Notes under the pieces: model-generated | Database searches by the model: none | Told to the model about the DNA's origin: nothing | What the model saw: the letters and a program-made list of their open reading frames with translations, nothing else | Part shown: piece after piece, positions 11,756-23,399 of the stretch | Position numbering within the stretch: the stretch's first letter is position 1 | Layout of the letters: each line of letters starts with the position of its first letter | Program-made: the position numbers and the translations under genes | DNA from: Hymenoscyphus infarciens | Taxonomy: Eukaryota; Ascomycota; Leotiomycetes; Helotiales; Helotiaceae | Length of the DNA: 64,000 bases | Assembly (NCBI GenBank): GCA_001414345.1 | Contig: LLCB01000146.1 | Span: 62,001-126,000 of the forward strand | Reading direction: 5' to 3'

Positions 11756-13400
11756 GAATACTGGGGGTCGCGAAGGACTGGAGGACTTGGTAACTCGAGG
11801 ATATGGGGTTGATATGGTGTGGAAGTGTGATGAAAGCATCGAAGCATAATGTACATATGGGATGTTTGGGTATGGCGTTTGGACATTGGTATTTTGACTT
11901 AGCGATTCATCTTGCGCCTTTGAGCGCTATACCCCAGGAATACGCGTGGGGATCTTTTTGTTTTTGAGAGGGGAATGGGGGGTTTTCAGCATACAGATGT
12001 TTTGAAGGCTCTCTCTTTTTTGCACCTACTTGTATTTCTTCTTGGATATCCTTTTATGAATTGATATTTTCCACACGTTGATATCTCGTTTTTTTTTAAG
12101 TTGGTATGTCTCCTTCGATGCTGTGGAGTGAAGTTGTGAAGTGTTTGTTTAGTCTATCGTGTTGGATTAGCTGACGCGAGGACGATTTCTGCAAATTCTA
12201 CAGGCGAAATTTAGGAAGGAGAATATTTACTTCTTATTTTCACAAGCTATTGATAGACGAAAAACAATCTACCTTAAAACTGACTCACCATGCTCCTAAC
12301 GAATACCACTCACAACCAGAGTTCGCTTCATACACGATCTCCCTTCACTACCTAACCAACTCCCATTCCCATATCCAAGGAGGAATAGAATTCGAAAAAA
12401 CTCCACTCAACCCCTTAATTTCCCACGCATCCCAAACCAAGTTTCCAAAAAGTCTAACCAACTCCCTCACCATCACCCAGCTCGCAACCCAACACATCAA
12501 ACCACCTCCCATGGGCCCTATCAAAAAAAATCCACCATTGCGACCCAAACCCAGATCTCACAACCCAAGTATAAGTATTTCCACACATACATATCACATG
12601 CCCCCCCCCAAAGTACCCACCCACCCACTTATTTTCCTTGAACAATACAAGTTAAGTACCCACGTAAGTAAACACACATCCAGGTAACCCCTAGGGAAAC
12701 CTTAATACCCACCTATTTCAAGTAAGGTACCTAGGTACCTAGGTATCCTCTCCAAAACCTAGGGCCTATACTGTAAGTAAGTACCCACAAGACACAAGAC
12801 ACAACTCGAGTAGTAAGTACTATACTTACCAAAACGCTGAAAAAGTTGGAATGGCAAAATGAAAGGACGAACCTACTCACCTACCTACCTACCTACCTAG
12901 CAAACTTTTCTTTTCCAAGTTTTCTATCAAACCTGCCTGCCTGCCTGCCTACCTACCTACTTACTTAGAAGTATCAACTCCACCACAAGAACTCCCTAAA
13001 AAAAAAAAAAAAAAATAGAACCTATATAAACCAAGTAATTTAAGTAAAAAAATCCCTAAATAGCTAATATGCGTATGATAAGTTTAAGATGAAGACCTCT
13101 GGTTTAGAATAAAACTTTAAATTCTTTCTCTTATAACTCTCTACTATATATATACATATATATCTATCTACCTAGTTCCTTGTCTGTTCTATTTCCAAGC
13201 CCACCACCCGCTCATACCCCGGCCACCAGGGCAGTGAAAAGTTGGCATTGTAAAATAGTGGGGCGATTTTGGGAGTTGGTGGGGAGCCGCATTTTGGTCC
13301 CCTTTTTTCTCCTTTAGCGGGGATTGGAGATCGTGGGTTTTGGTGTTGGATCTGGATTCTTATCTCAATTTCTCAGACGCCTACCTAGCTAGGAAAGCGA
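11756..13400. other. Intergenic with microsatellites; no gene recognised
   Basis: It holds (ACCT)n and (GCCT)n tracts at about 12877-12966, repeated TACCTAGG motifs at about 12720-12750, and an A-run at 12998-13015. The 145-codon frame at 12250-12687 is compositionally biased (Pro, His, Ser, Thr) and starts and stops arbitrarily. I do not call it. Confidence 0.6.
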
Positions 13401-16400
13401 ACTAATGAAAGCGGACCAATGAAAGTGGGGCGGGCGATCGAGGTTTAGCTAGAGCGTTATAGTAATCGCTTTAGTATAAAGCGTGGTTTTAGTATATTAT
13501 AAGGCGCTTTTCTATCTTTACTATATTATCACTTTAGTTCGCTATCTAACTTCTATAATTTAGTATAACGCGGGTCTAATCTTATCTTTCTAGCTCTAAC
13601 GTAACTAAATAATTAAATTATTATCTTATTCTCTAAACTCTACTAAAGTATATAATAAGATAGAAATTTAATAATACTTTACTTATAATCTTATATTTAA
13701 AAAGCTCTACTAAAATATAATTATTTTAGTATAAGTTAGCTAAGCTTATAATATAAGTATATAAGCTAAGTTTCTCTTATCTATAAGTACTTCTACTTTT
13801 ATACTCTTTTATTCTTCTTTTTATTTAATATATAAGTAGCTTCTCTAGAATAATATAAAACTAATACTACTTCTAGTATTAAAAGTCTATTAAAAGAGTT
13901 TTAAAAGCTACTAGAAAAGCTCTTAAAAAGATATAAGTCTTCTAGAAGTACGTTATATATACTAACTTCTATATATATATAAGTTTATAATAAACTACTT
14001 ACTTATAAGCGAGATAGATGAATTATAAAAGAATATATTAGTAATAGCTTTCTCTATATCTATTAAATATTTTATATATTAATCTAGATTTTAATATTCG
14101 AGTACTTCTAAACTAAGTTAGTAGTATTATAGTTTAAAGCTAACTAGATTTTAGTCTAAGACTACTCTAAATAAAAGTCGTTTCTAATAAGACTATTAAA
14201 CACGTTTATATATAGAGTATAAGAATAACTAAAGAGATATTTAAGAAGTTCTAATTCTACTTTATATTTCTTATAAAAGAGAGTCTAGAGTTAGTATATT
14301 ATTCTATAGTAAAATAGAATAAGATAAAAAGTAAGCTCTTTTCTTATAAGAATTATTTAAAGTAAAGTAATTTAAAAGCTATTAAAAAAAAGAAGCTTAT
14401 AAATAAATAGCTTTTATATAACTTTAACTTTTTTTAAGCTAAATCTTTAAAAGAGGTTTTATTATTAAAATTAATCTATATTAAAAACTCTAAAGAAATA
14501 TAATAATAAAACTTAGTTTTAAGAATTTTAAGAATCTAGATAATATAAAATAAGTTTATATAATAGCTAATAAGTATTATTAAGAGAAAGACTTTTAATA
14601 AATAAATTAGCTATTTATCTAGTACTTCTTAAAAGAGATTTTAATATAAGAGAGTAGTTTTTAAGATCTTAATAGTTTAAGTTAGTTTATTAAAACTAAA
14701 TTCACGTTTAGTACTAAAGCTCTTATAATTAAATCTTAGACTTTAATATAAGAATTATTATTTTAACTAAGTATTCTTTTCTTAATTTAGTTAGTCTATT
14801 TTATTTTTAAAAAGAAAGTATAACGATTCTTTTTTTATAAAGCTAATATAATAATACGAAATATATACTACTATTAAAGAGATATATAGAAGTATATTTA
14901 GTAGAATAACATATATAAATACTAGATACTAATATAGAAGAAAAGACTAAATTAGACTTTTTCTAACTATAGAAGAGTAGATAGCTATATATAAGAGATT
15001 AAGACTATATAAAAAGAGATTAGATAATATAAAAAGGTCTAAAAGCTATCTAAAAGCTAAATCTAAAACCTTACTAAATTAGATAATATAAAATAATAGC
15101 TACTAAAATCTTATATATATAGTATATACTATATAATCTCGGCTATATAGAATAGTAAGCTATTATAGCTAAAGAACTAAAATAACTAGAATCTTAGAGA
15201 TTTAAGAAACGTCGTATATATAATAGTATACTAGTAGCGGATTTTAGTACTCTAGTATAGTTATATAACTTTGATATATTTTAATATCGAGATAAATTAG
15301 ATAGTTTTTTATTAGTTCTTACGATTTTCTTTTAGAAGTTAGAAGTAAACTTATATACTATATAGATAAATAAAATATTTATTATTTATAATAAATATTA
15401 AATAAATACGTGATATTCGAGTGATTATTTATATAATAAAAGCTTAAATAAATATATTATAAATAGTTTCTATTTAGATAGCTTAATATTTATAATAGCC
15501 TACTATTCTATATAGCCGAGATTATATAGTATATACTATATATATAAGGTTTTAGTAGTTATTATTTTATATTTTCTAATTTAGAAAGATTATATATATA
15601 TATATATATATACGTTCGTCTAGACTTTTATATAGACTTTATAGAGTTTAGGTTTTTATATTAGCTAATATAAGCTATTTAGTTTTAGATCTCTTATATA
15701 TCGCTATCTACTCTTCTATAGTTAGAAAAGGCTAGTTTAGCTATTTCTTCTATATTAGAGCCTAGTATAAATATACGTTATTCTACTAAATATACTCTTA
15801 TATATCTCTTTAATAGTAGTATATATTTCGTACTATTATAATATTAGCTTTCTAAGTCTTAATACGTAGAGTTTATATAAGTTGAAACTTACTCTCTTTT
15901 TATATATAAGTATAAATATAATAATACTCTTAATCTACTTATTTTTAATTATTATTTATAAAGCGCTATTATCTCTACTTAAATCTCTAAGAAGTTCTAT
16001 TTATCTCTTATATTATAGCTTAAAACTAGAGTATTATATAATATCTCTTTATTATAGAAAAAGAAATATTATATAATACTATATTAAACTAAGATAAAAG
16101 ACTTTTTTTAGAGAGTCGCGATATAATTAGTCTATAATATAAGTAATACTTTAGAAATAGCTTTATTTATTAACTAATTTATCTACTTTTTTAGCTTAGA
16201 AACGCTGCGGCGTAGTCTAATTAAGATAATAAAAGCGACTAAAGTAGATAATTTTAGAGGATTTTAATATATATTTTAGATAAATAGGAACTATACTAGA
16301 AGAGTAGAGAATAAAGAAGATTTATAAATAGATAACTACTATTTACTCTCTAAACGTTCCTTTTTTATAAATTATTTAAAAAGTATAATACTCGTGGAAA

Positions 16401-16980
16401 ATCACGAATATTATAAAAATATTCCTAGCTTTTATTCGTTATATAGACCTAGTTAGAAGGAGAGTAGTAGGTGCTAAGAACCCGGTGGCTTCGTCGTAGA
16501 GCGTGGATTCTTTAGGATTTAGAGGTCTCGATAGTAGAGTTTAGAGATGGTTTAGAGAGCGGAGAGAGGTCCGGCGGGAGAGTTCGTAGAGTTCGAGTAG
16601 GACTTTTAAGAATTAGAATTTTGCTATTTTTATAGTAAGAGAGAGTTAGATATTAGAGAGATATATTAGACTAGCTAGGTTTACTTTATATATAAGATAG
16701 TTAGGCTCTACGTATAAGAAAAAAGACGCCGATTTAAAGCATAGACTATACCTAAACCTAATACCTATATACAACTATAACTACTCTATCAAAAACTCTT
16801 ATACTTTGTAGGCTCTTTATTAAGAGTCCTAAGAATCCTTTTACATTCTTCTTATTTTTTTACGACTTGATTTAACCTTCTAGTAGTAGTATCTTTTAGT
16901 AAGGTAGCTTAAGTCTCAAATCGGCGTTTTTTTTCACACACGTACTATAGAGGTTAGAGTAAGTAGTTGACGAAATAAAG
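13401..16980. repeat. AT-rich block consistent with RIP-mutated repeats
   Basis: The sequence shifts abruptly to almost pure A/T with very frequent TA and stops in all frames. GC recovers from about 16450 and more fully by 16980. No coding frame survives. The base pattern (C-to-T on both strands, few CpA or CpG) is what RIP leaves on old transposons; the element type cannot be recovered by eye. Confidence 0.8.
14839..15850. repeat. Large degenerate inverted repeat within the AT-rich block
   Basis: The left arm 14839-15168 and right arm 15491-15850 are reverse complements over most of their length. Examples are the segments around ATAATCTCGGCTATATAG (left) and CTATATAGCCGAGATTAT (right). Differences are mainly transitions, plus one insertion in the right arm that includes a TA run near 15590-15612. 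The spacer is about 320 bp. It may be the terminal repeats of an element or two opposed copies, mutated after duplication. Confidence 0.75.
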
Positions 16981-17484
16981 ACTATGTCAAAATACAAAGA
17001 CCTGGCTCTGCATGTAGCGAGGAATCATTGGATTTTAGTACCGCCTAGTGCCTCCTACTATAGCACTTCTCCAGCTCTAGAGAAAAAGCGCGCAAAAATA
17101 AAGAGAAAGAGAAAATCGAGGAAGGTCCACCAGTTACTAAGTGCAATTGTTTACTCTATCAACGTATTTTGCTCTTTTGGTCGTGGTCGTGGTTTTGCGA
17201 CTGTAGCTCGTGTACTGAAATCCGACGATTCATCGCTACAAGTAGAGCCTGGTCATTTATTAATCTCCGTCGTAGTTGACTCTGTCAAATTATCTAAAAA
17301 AAAATTGGGGGTGCGGATACGGATGTGGATACAGATGCAGATGCAGATTCGGACATGGACAGTTGAGTTAGATCCCAAGTAATTTAGGGGGAACACTATC
17401 GCCTCGCTAAATCTTTCGTCTAGACTCTAGTTGGAAAGTTATTTTAACAACACTTTCTTCCTTCTGTCTACCTACTCACCACCC

Positions 17485-18867
17485 TCACACTTTCCCCGCC
17501 TTCGCATACATTTCCTTCTCCCACAACCCATTCACACTATTCATCGTCACGTCCCCAGGCGGCAAAACCTGACTCCCCATAATCCCACTCATCCCACCCA
17601 CCCGATCAACAAACCAGAGTAAATTCGGATATCCTCCCCAGGCCATTGACCCCGCCCTCCTCCCTCCAGGAATATCACCAAGAAATATCATTCCCCCAAG
17701 TCCATAAGTAATCCCAACTGCTGGATCGAAGCCCCCAAACGCGGCATTCATCAGGGGATTCGCGAAGATTTCTTGTAGGACTTTTTTTGCTGAATCCCCT
17801 AGGTGATCGGTTTGGAACATGAAGTCGATTGTTTCTTTCTTGAGAAGTTTTCCGTCCGAGGCGCAGAGACTGTGTAGTAGTTTTTGGAAATCGGCAGGAG
17901 GACCGTAGGAGCCTGCGCCCCCTGTGTTGAAGGACATTTCGTTGTTGAATGCTGGGTCTGAGGTGTACTCTACGATTCCCTCTGGGTCAGAGCGGAGACT
18001 CATGTCGGCCAATTTTTTCAAAGCAACTGGGTCTTTGGTGATGTTGTAGGTTACGCTTGTTACTCCTAGGGGTGCCCAGATGTTTTGCTTGGTGTATTCT
18101 TCCAATGTTTGGTTTGTGAGTCTTTCGACCATGAGACCTGCCCAGTCTAGTCCACAACCGTACTCCCATCTGGTGCCTGGTTCGTATGTGAGGGGTCCCT
18201 TGTACGCTCTTTCAAAGGAGTCCGTGTTTGGGATCCATAAAGCAGCAGAGTAATCATCGACTACCCTGCGATATTTTGCGAGCAGAGGGTCTGGGATATT
18301 GTTGGTAAGGACTATACAAAATGAATACGGAAAGCTGCTTACTGAAAATGGCATATGATAATCCAGCAGAGTGAGAAAGCAGCATTCTAATAAAAACCAA
18401 ATTAGCAAAACGCTAAAGCTTGGCCAAAGACTTAGCACGCACCTAAGAGTAATGGTCGTAGTGTTCTCCACCAAGATGGGTATCTCAGTTGCCTCCTCAA
18501 ATCCCTTCAATATCTGCACTCCCTTGAGCTCATGCAAAATCTCACTAACATCATCATCAATGCCAATCTTCCCCTGCTCAACTTGCTGCATTGCAGCGAC
18601 CGTAGTAGCTATCTTTGTACAGCTGGCCAACCACATTGGAGTGTCAAGAGTCATAGGATCTGGTTTTGACAAATCCTTGAGAGATCGTCTTCCGAAGGCT
18701 TTCTCATACTTGTATTTTCCTGGGAAGAAGAATTCTCAGCAAAGTTGTATCACGAAGTGAGAGAAGAGAATCTCACCCTCCGCATCTCCACCAGCAAACA
18801 CAACACCAGGAACCTTTCTCTCGTCGCACCACTTTTCTATTTTCGCATCGAAAGCTAGACTTGGCAT
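17485..18867 (-). CDS. Beta-lactamase-related serine hydrolase / transesterase
   Basis: Penicillin-binding-protein-like fold (class C beta-lactamase/EstB/LovD group); fungal members are usually esterases or acyltransferases of unknown substrate. Exons 18867-18777, 18719-18443, 18386-18343 and 18290-17485 total 1218 nt (405 aa). The 44-nt third exon restores the family block TLRMLLSHSAGLSYAIF, which supports these splices. The catalytic SxxK motif is S63-C-T-K66 in MWLASCTKIATTVA. The expected Tyr motif is WEYGCGLDWAG with Tyr181, so the residue two after Tyr is Cys rather than the common Asn or Ser. Near the C-terminus is WGGYPNLLWFVD, in the place of the third motif. No signal peptide, so probably intracellular. 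It abuts the AT-rich block, with no biosynthetic genes beside it. Confidence 0.87.
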
Positions 18868-21243
18868 TTTGTGTTTTTTGCGGAAATCTCAGTGGGTTTT
18901 TTTGTTACTTTCGAAAGCTCACCCGAGGAACATCTTCCATTATATAAGAATAGGATTAAGAAACGTCCCAATATCAGTACAAGCGTTGAAATCCTCGGCT
19001 CCCAACGGATCCCACAGGGTCCATAGTTATCTGGTATAAATGGGGTTGAGAGCGGGTATTGATACTGGAAGCTACCCTACCACCTCGCTTCCCCACGGCG
19101 TAACTCCTGTCCACGAAAAGAAAGTCGCACTCGTTTGCCCATCCAAACGCTGGCCTGGAACATGGGCGGGGTAAGACTGCGAAGTATCACGAATGAAAAC
19201 TGCAAGTACCGAGGTATCTTATTCGATATCATTTACACAACTCGAAGAAATTGAAAATCCAAGACTCGCTCGCTATATTCTCGACAATGTGTGTATAACG
19301 GGTATGCCTTCCATCACCAGATAAGATCAATAAGTTGACAAGCAACCTGACTAAGAAGTAAGCTTAATCGGCTTCGTAGCGAGGATAAAAAACTTTTGGC
19401 TTATGCCTAGCTGTTTACTTAGATGAGCAGGTAGTTTGTGACTCGAGGTTCTTCTTAGGATAGCCAAGCAAAGAGACGATGATTGAACAATGAGCGGGGT
19501 AAACGGTACAAGATACCTCGGCAATTAACTTAACAATAAAAAAAGACCTAATTAAGTTGTATACGATAAGTTTACATACGAGAAGTAAACCCGCTATAAA
19601 ATCCAAATAACATGCAACTTTGAACCCTGAAATTGGAAGGAGCGAAGCGCCAGATATGATTCATAAACTGCAAACTCTTCAGATACGAACTACCCGAATA
19701 CGTATAATAACAAATTATTTGAGCAAAAACATTATCAAAAACTTGACGGATATTTTTCTCCATGGCTTGTTCTCTCGAATTCGAGTTTGTATTATTACTT
19801 ACTCGCAGAATGGAACTTGAATACTAGTAGCATTCTGTTGAAAGGAGAATGTTTTTCAAATAGGCTACGGGGAGGAAAGTGATGACATCTCCGCATCTGC
19901 CAAGACGCCGTAAAAATAACGGACGCAGGGTACCTATACGGGCGGGGCGTAGTACAGACACCACAGAAGGAGGGGGAGGGATTTGGGAGTTTGAAAGGTT
20001 GCAAAGCCTGAGGTGGGGATGAATAGGGTGGTAATTGCCGTGGGGGTACAATTATTGAGCGTTGTCTATAGGTATAGTCATGTCTCGTGGTGGGCATTAG
20101 GTACTACTAGGCTAATTAATAGTCCTAAATTGTTAAATGTTCCAAGTGCGTAGGATAATTTGAGTTGAGTAGGCTGGTACGAACCTGATGAGGCTGTGTA
20201 GCCTGCAAGACGAGGGTTCGGCGTTACCTCTTCGGCGTTAACCATTGGAGATTTGTTTTAGCGATGCTGTGGTGTGTGATGCTGTGGTGGTGGTGTAACA
20301 ACGATCGAGTAGTGCAATGGAAGGGCCTGTCTTGTCACACTGGGGATAACCTCATAACCTCATAACCTCAATGATCAGTGTTCTCCTCGTCAACCCCATG
20401 GTACAACATTACAAGTGCTGCTAGAACAGCTAGGATTCAACCCAATTACATTCAGGGAGAGAACAGCACCAAGCACGTCTCTCAACAGTTGAAAAAGAAG
20501 TCCTCGAGCGCGAAATTGGAATTGGAATTGGAATTGGAATTGGAATTGGAATCCGAGGGGGGTTCTATACTCCTAGCTAACCCGTTTTGGGACATGACTA
20601 AGGCTTGCTCCTTCCCTCTTTGTCTCGTCTCCCTCTCATAAAGACCACACCACAGGCGACGGAAGAAAGGGAAACAACCTGGACATGCAGGTGCCTCGCA
20701 GAGAGATAAAAGATGCCCTGGGTTGCTTCAGTCCAGACGGCTAGGGCTGGAACCCTCTTAGCTTTCGCTATGTGTTGAATAAAACAAAGTCCAAGGATGA
20801 TTGGAGAATCAGAATCAGAATCAGAATCAGGTTGGGGAAAAGAAAGCAAGCACACCATTGCTGCAGTATATTGTAACAACCGCCTCCAACCACCGTGTCC
20901 CCCACTCTCATTTCCTGCCTGGTTGTCTTCGTCGTCTTCTACTCTGAATGGCCTCGTCAAACTGTCTCTATCACTCCTCAGAGACCTTCTGAGGTATCTC
21001 TATCAGCCTGTGGTGTTGTTGTTGTTGTTGTAAAGACACGCTCCTTCTCCATCCAAACGTCCCGACGCCCTGTGGATCAATTTATCCCGAGTTCCCTGCC
21101 ACGCTTTGTAAGAAATCTTATCTCTTATCAGGAAGGATGACGCTCTCCAGGCTTCCCTCTTTCCCTCCTCACTTTCTGGCCTATTTTCTCTCAAACTTGG
21201 GATTTATGTGATAGTCTAATCTCAAGTCTAGCATCTCGAAAAT
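18868..21243. other. Intergenic with hexanucleotide repeats; no gene recognised
   Basis: It contains six copies of TTGGAA at about 20516-20552, four copies of AATCAG at about 20804-20832, and a short TTG run near 21010-21030. A segment at 20124-20166 resembles part of the element in GCP5 intron 1 (see findings). Open frames here arise from these repeats and were not called. Confidence 0.55.
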
Positions 21244-23255
21244 ATGGCCGACTTTGACTATGTTTCCCGGGTGGAAGCAACAGAAGAGCTCTCCCAAAGT
21301 GGCAAACCACCATTGGACCTTAGTCACCACTTCTCGCGCGTGGTCAAACAGCGCCATCCCAATAGTATCAAAGACTTCTACAAGTATTTCCAAATCCCAG
21401 GTATTGGGAATCTAGCTGGCGGTGAGCTTCTCCCAATCTCACTCCAACCGACAGTCCATGTTATCCAGCATTACCAATCAACTGAACCCCCGAGACACTT
21501 GCTAACGGCACTGCAGGACTTCCCAACGCTAGATTCTTCCCCTACGACACCCTCGAAGCTCAAATTGCCCAACCAAAACGCTTCGAGCCCACCCCCAACG
21601 ATCCGAATGACCCCTCCAAGCTTGCGAAGAAGTTGGCCGCCACCTCGCTGAGCAAGAACCATGATGCGACTGCCGCCTTGCATTTAACAGTCCCACACGC
21701 ATCTTCGATCGGCAACCCGCTGCAGAAGATCGATTTGACCACTGCCTTGCAATATGGACAGGCACAAGGATACCCGCCCCTTTACTCCTTTCTCAGGCAA
21801 TTCTCGCGCGAGAATCTACACCCGAACGTGCCATATGCCGGCGGGCTGGATATTATCCTTAGCAATGGCAATACAGATGGGTTGGCAAAGACAATTGATG
21901 CTCTGACCAACATCTGGGACGAGGACCGCGATTGGATTCGCGAAAGAGAGGGAGTCCTCGTGGAGGAATTTGCCTATATGAATGCGGTCCAGACTTGCCG
22001 ACCAAGGGGGTTGAACATTGTACCCGTGAAACTCGACTTGGAGGGCATGACACCATATGGGAAAGGTGGATTGGAAGACGTTCTTGAGAATTGGGATCTT
22101 TCAAAGGGCAAAAGACCACATTTGATGTATACCGTTACGTGAGTACTTCTGATATGGATAAATGGGGGTTTACTAATCATCACCAGAATCGGTCAAAATC
22201 CGACCAGTGGAACACTTTCTATACAAAGACGCAAAGAACTTTATGCTATTTGTAGCAAGTATGATGTTATGATTATTGAAGATGACCCGTATTGGTATCT
22301 GCAATTCCCATCCGCAATTGGGAAGGAAGCCGAAGCTCGTGGTACCAAAGTAGCACCCAAGCAGGAACCACACAAGTTTGAAAAATCAACTGGATATGAG
22401 TATCTTGACAGTCTCGTCCCTTCATATTTGAACTTTGATTATGATGGTCGAGTTGTTCGTCTCGACACGTTTTCCAAAACCGTTGCTCCTGGTTGTCGAT
22501 TAGGTTGGATCACAGCACAACCAGCGGTCATCGAACGTATCCTTCGAATCACCGAATCATCTACCCAGCAGCCATCTGGATTTGTTCAATCATTGATCGC
22601 AGAACTCCTCATGGGGCCCCAACCAGCAGCCGTCGAATTCGCAAAGAAGTCAAAGGCCGAACAGCTAGTCTTCACGGGTTGGCAAACCGACGGATGGGTC
22701 CGTTGGCTCGAAGGCCTACGAGGCGCCTACGAACGAAGAATGAACAGAATGAGCACCATCCTCGAAGCCGGGCGCTACCAACTAAAACAAGGAACCTTTT
22801 ACCAACAAAGCAAAACCGGCGCGCCCATGAAAGGCGAAGAAAGCGACTGGGCCGTCATCTCCAAAACCAAAATGTATTCCTTCAACTGGCCGCGAGCAGG
22901 AATGTTCATCTGGATTCACATGCACTTTGAAACCCACCCTCTCTGGAATAAAGTCCCAGGCCCCAAACTCTCGGAGGCAGTGTGGATTTTCCTTACGAGA
23001 AAACCCTATTTGACTCTTGCTTGTCCGGGGGCGGTGTTCAGTCCCACCCCTGAGATTCTGGCGGAGAAGGGATGGCAGTATTTTAGGTTGTGCTTTGCGG
23101 CTGTGGAGGAGGTGGATATTGAGCGTTGTTCGAATGGATTTGCGGATGGAGTTAAGGAATTCTGGTCTATCAAGGACGTCGGTGATTTGCCTAGTATTGG
23201 GGAGGAGGTTGAGGGGGAGGAGGTTTTGGATTTGGGGATGAATTGGGCTTGCTAG
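21244..23255 (+). CDS. aro8: PLP-dependent aminotransferase, Aro8 (aromatic/alpha-aminoadipate) type
   Basis: Class I fold-type I aminotransferase. Yeast Aro8 transaminates aromatic amino acids and 2-aminoadipate, with kynurenine as another known substrate of the group. Exons 21244-21421, 21517-22138 and 22187-23255 total 1869 nt (622 aa). Motifs in order: DLSHHFSRVVKQRHPNSIKD, YGQAQGYPPLYSFLRQF, LSNGNTDGLAKTIDAL, TIGQNPTSGTLS across intron 2, IIEDDPYWYLQFP, and the PLP-lysine site RLDTFSKTVAPGCRLGW (Lys at about residue 364). The C-terminal FRLCFAAVEEVDIE holds the substrate-carboxylate Arg. At 622 aa it exceeds yeast Aro8 (about 500), mostly through internal segments and an acidic tail. Both introns are short and canonical. 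Confidence 0.92.
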
Positions 23256-23399
23256 GTGATCAACTGACAAAAAAGAATGGGTTCGCAAGTCGCTGGGGTA
23301 ACGTGATGTTTTTTCGGAATTTTCCGCGAGCGGTGGGGGATGATTTTCAAAGGAGTTGGTTCTTTTTTAGAAAGTGCGGGAGGTAGGAGGAGAAATTTG

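Noticed and set aside
12250..12687. 145-codon open frame on the + strand
   Set aside because: Composition follows the C/A-rich microsatellite-bearing DNA; no motif, no leader and no splice context.
16984..17382. 132-codon open frame beginning MSKYKDLALHVARNHW at the edge of the AT-rich block
   Set aside because: No recognisable domain. The end is built from repeated GGATA/AGATGCAG-type sequence. The context suggests a transposon remnant or chance frame.
20598..20960. 120-codon minus-strand frame with an Asp-Ser repeat
   Set aside because: The repeat is simply the AATCAG microsatellite read in one frame.
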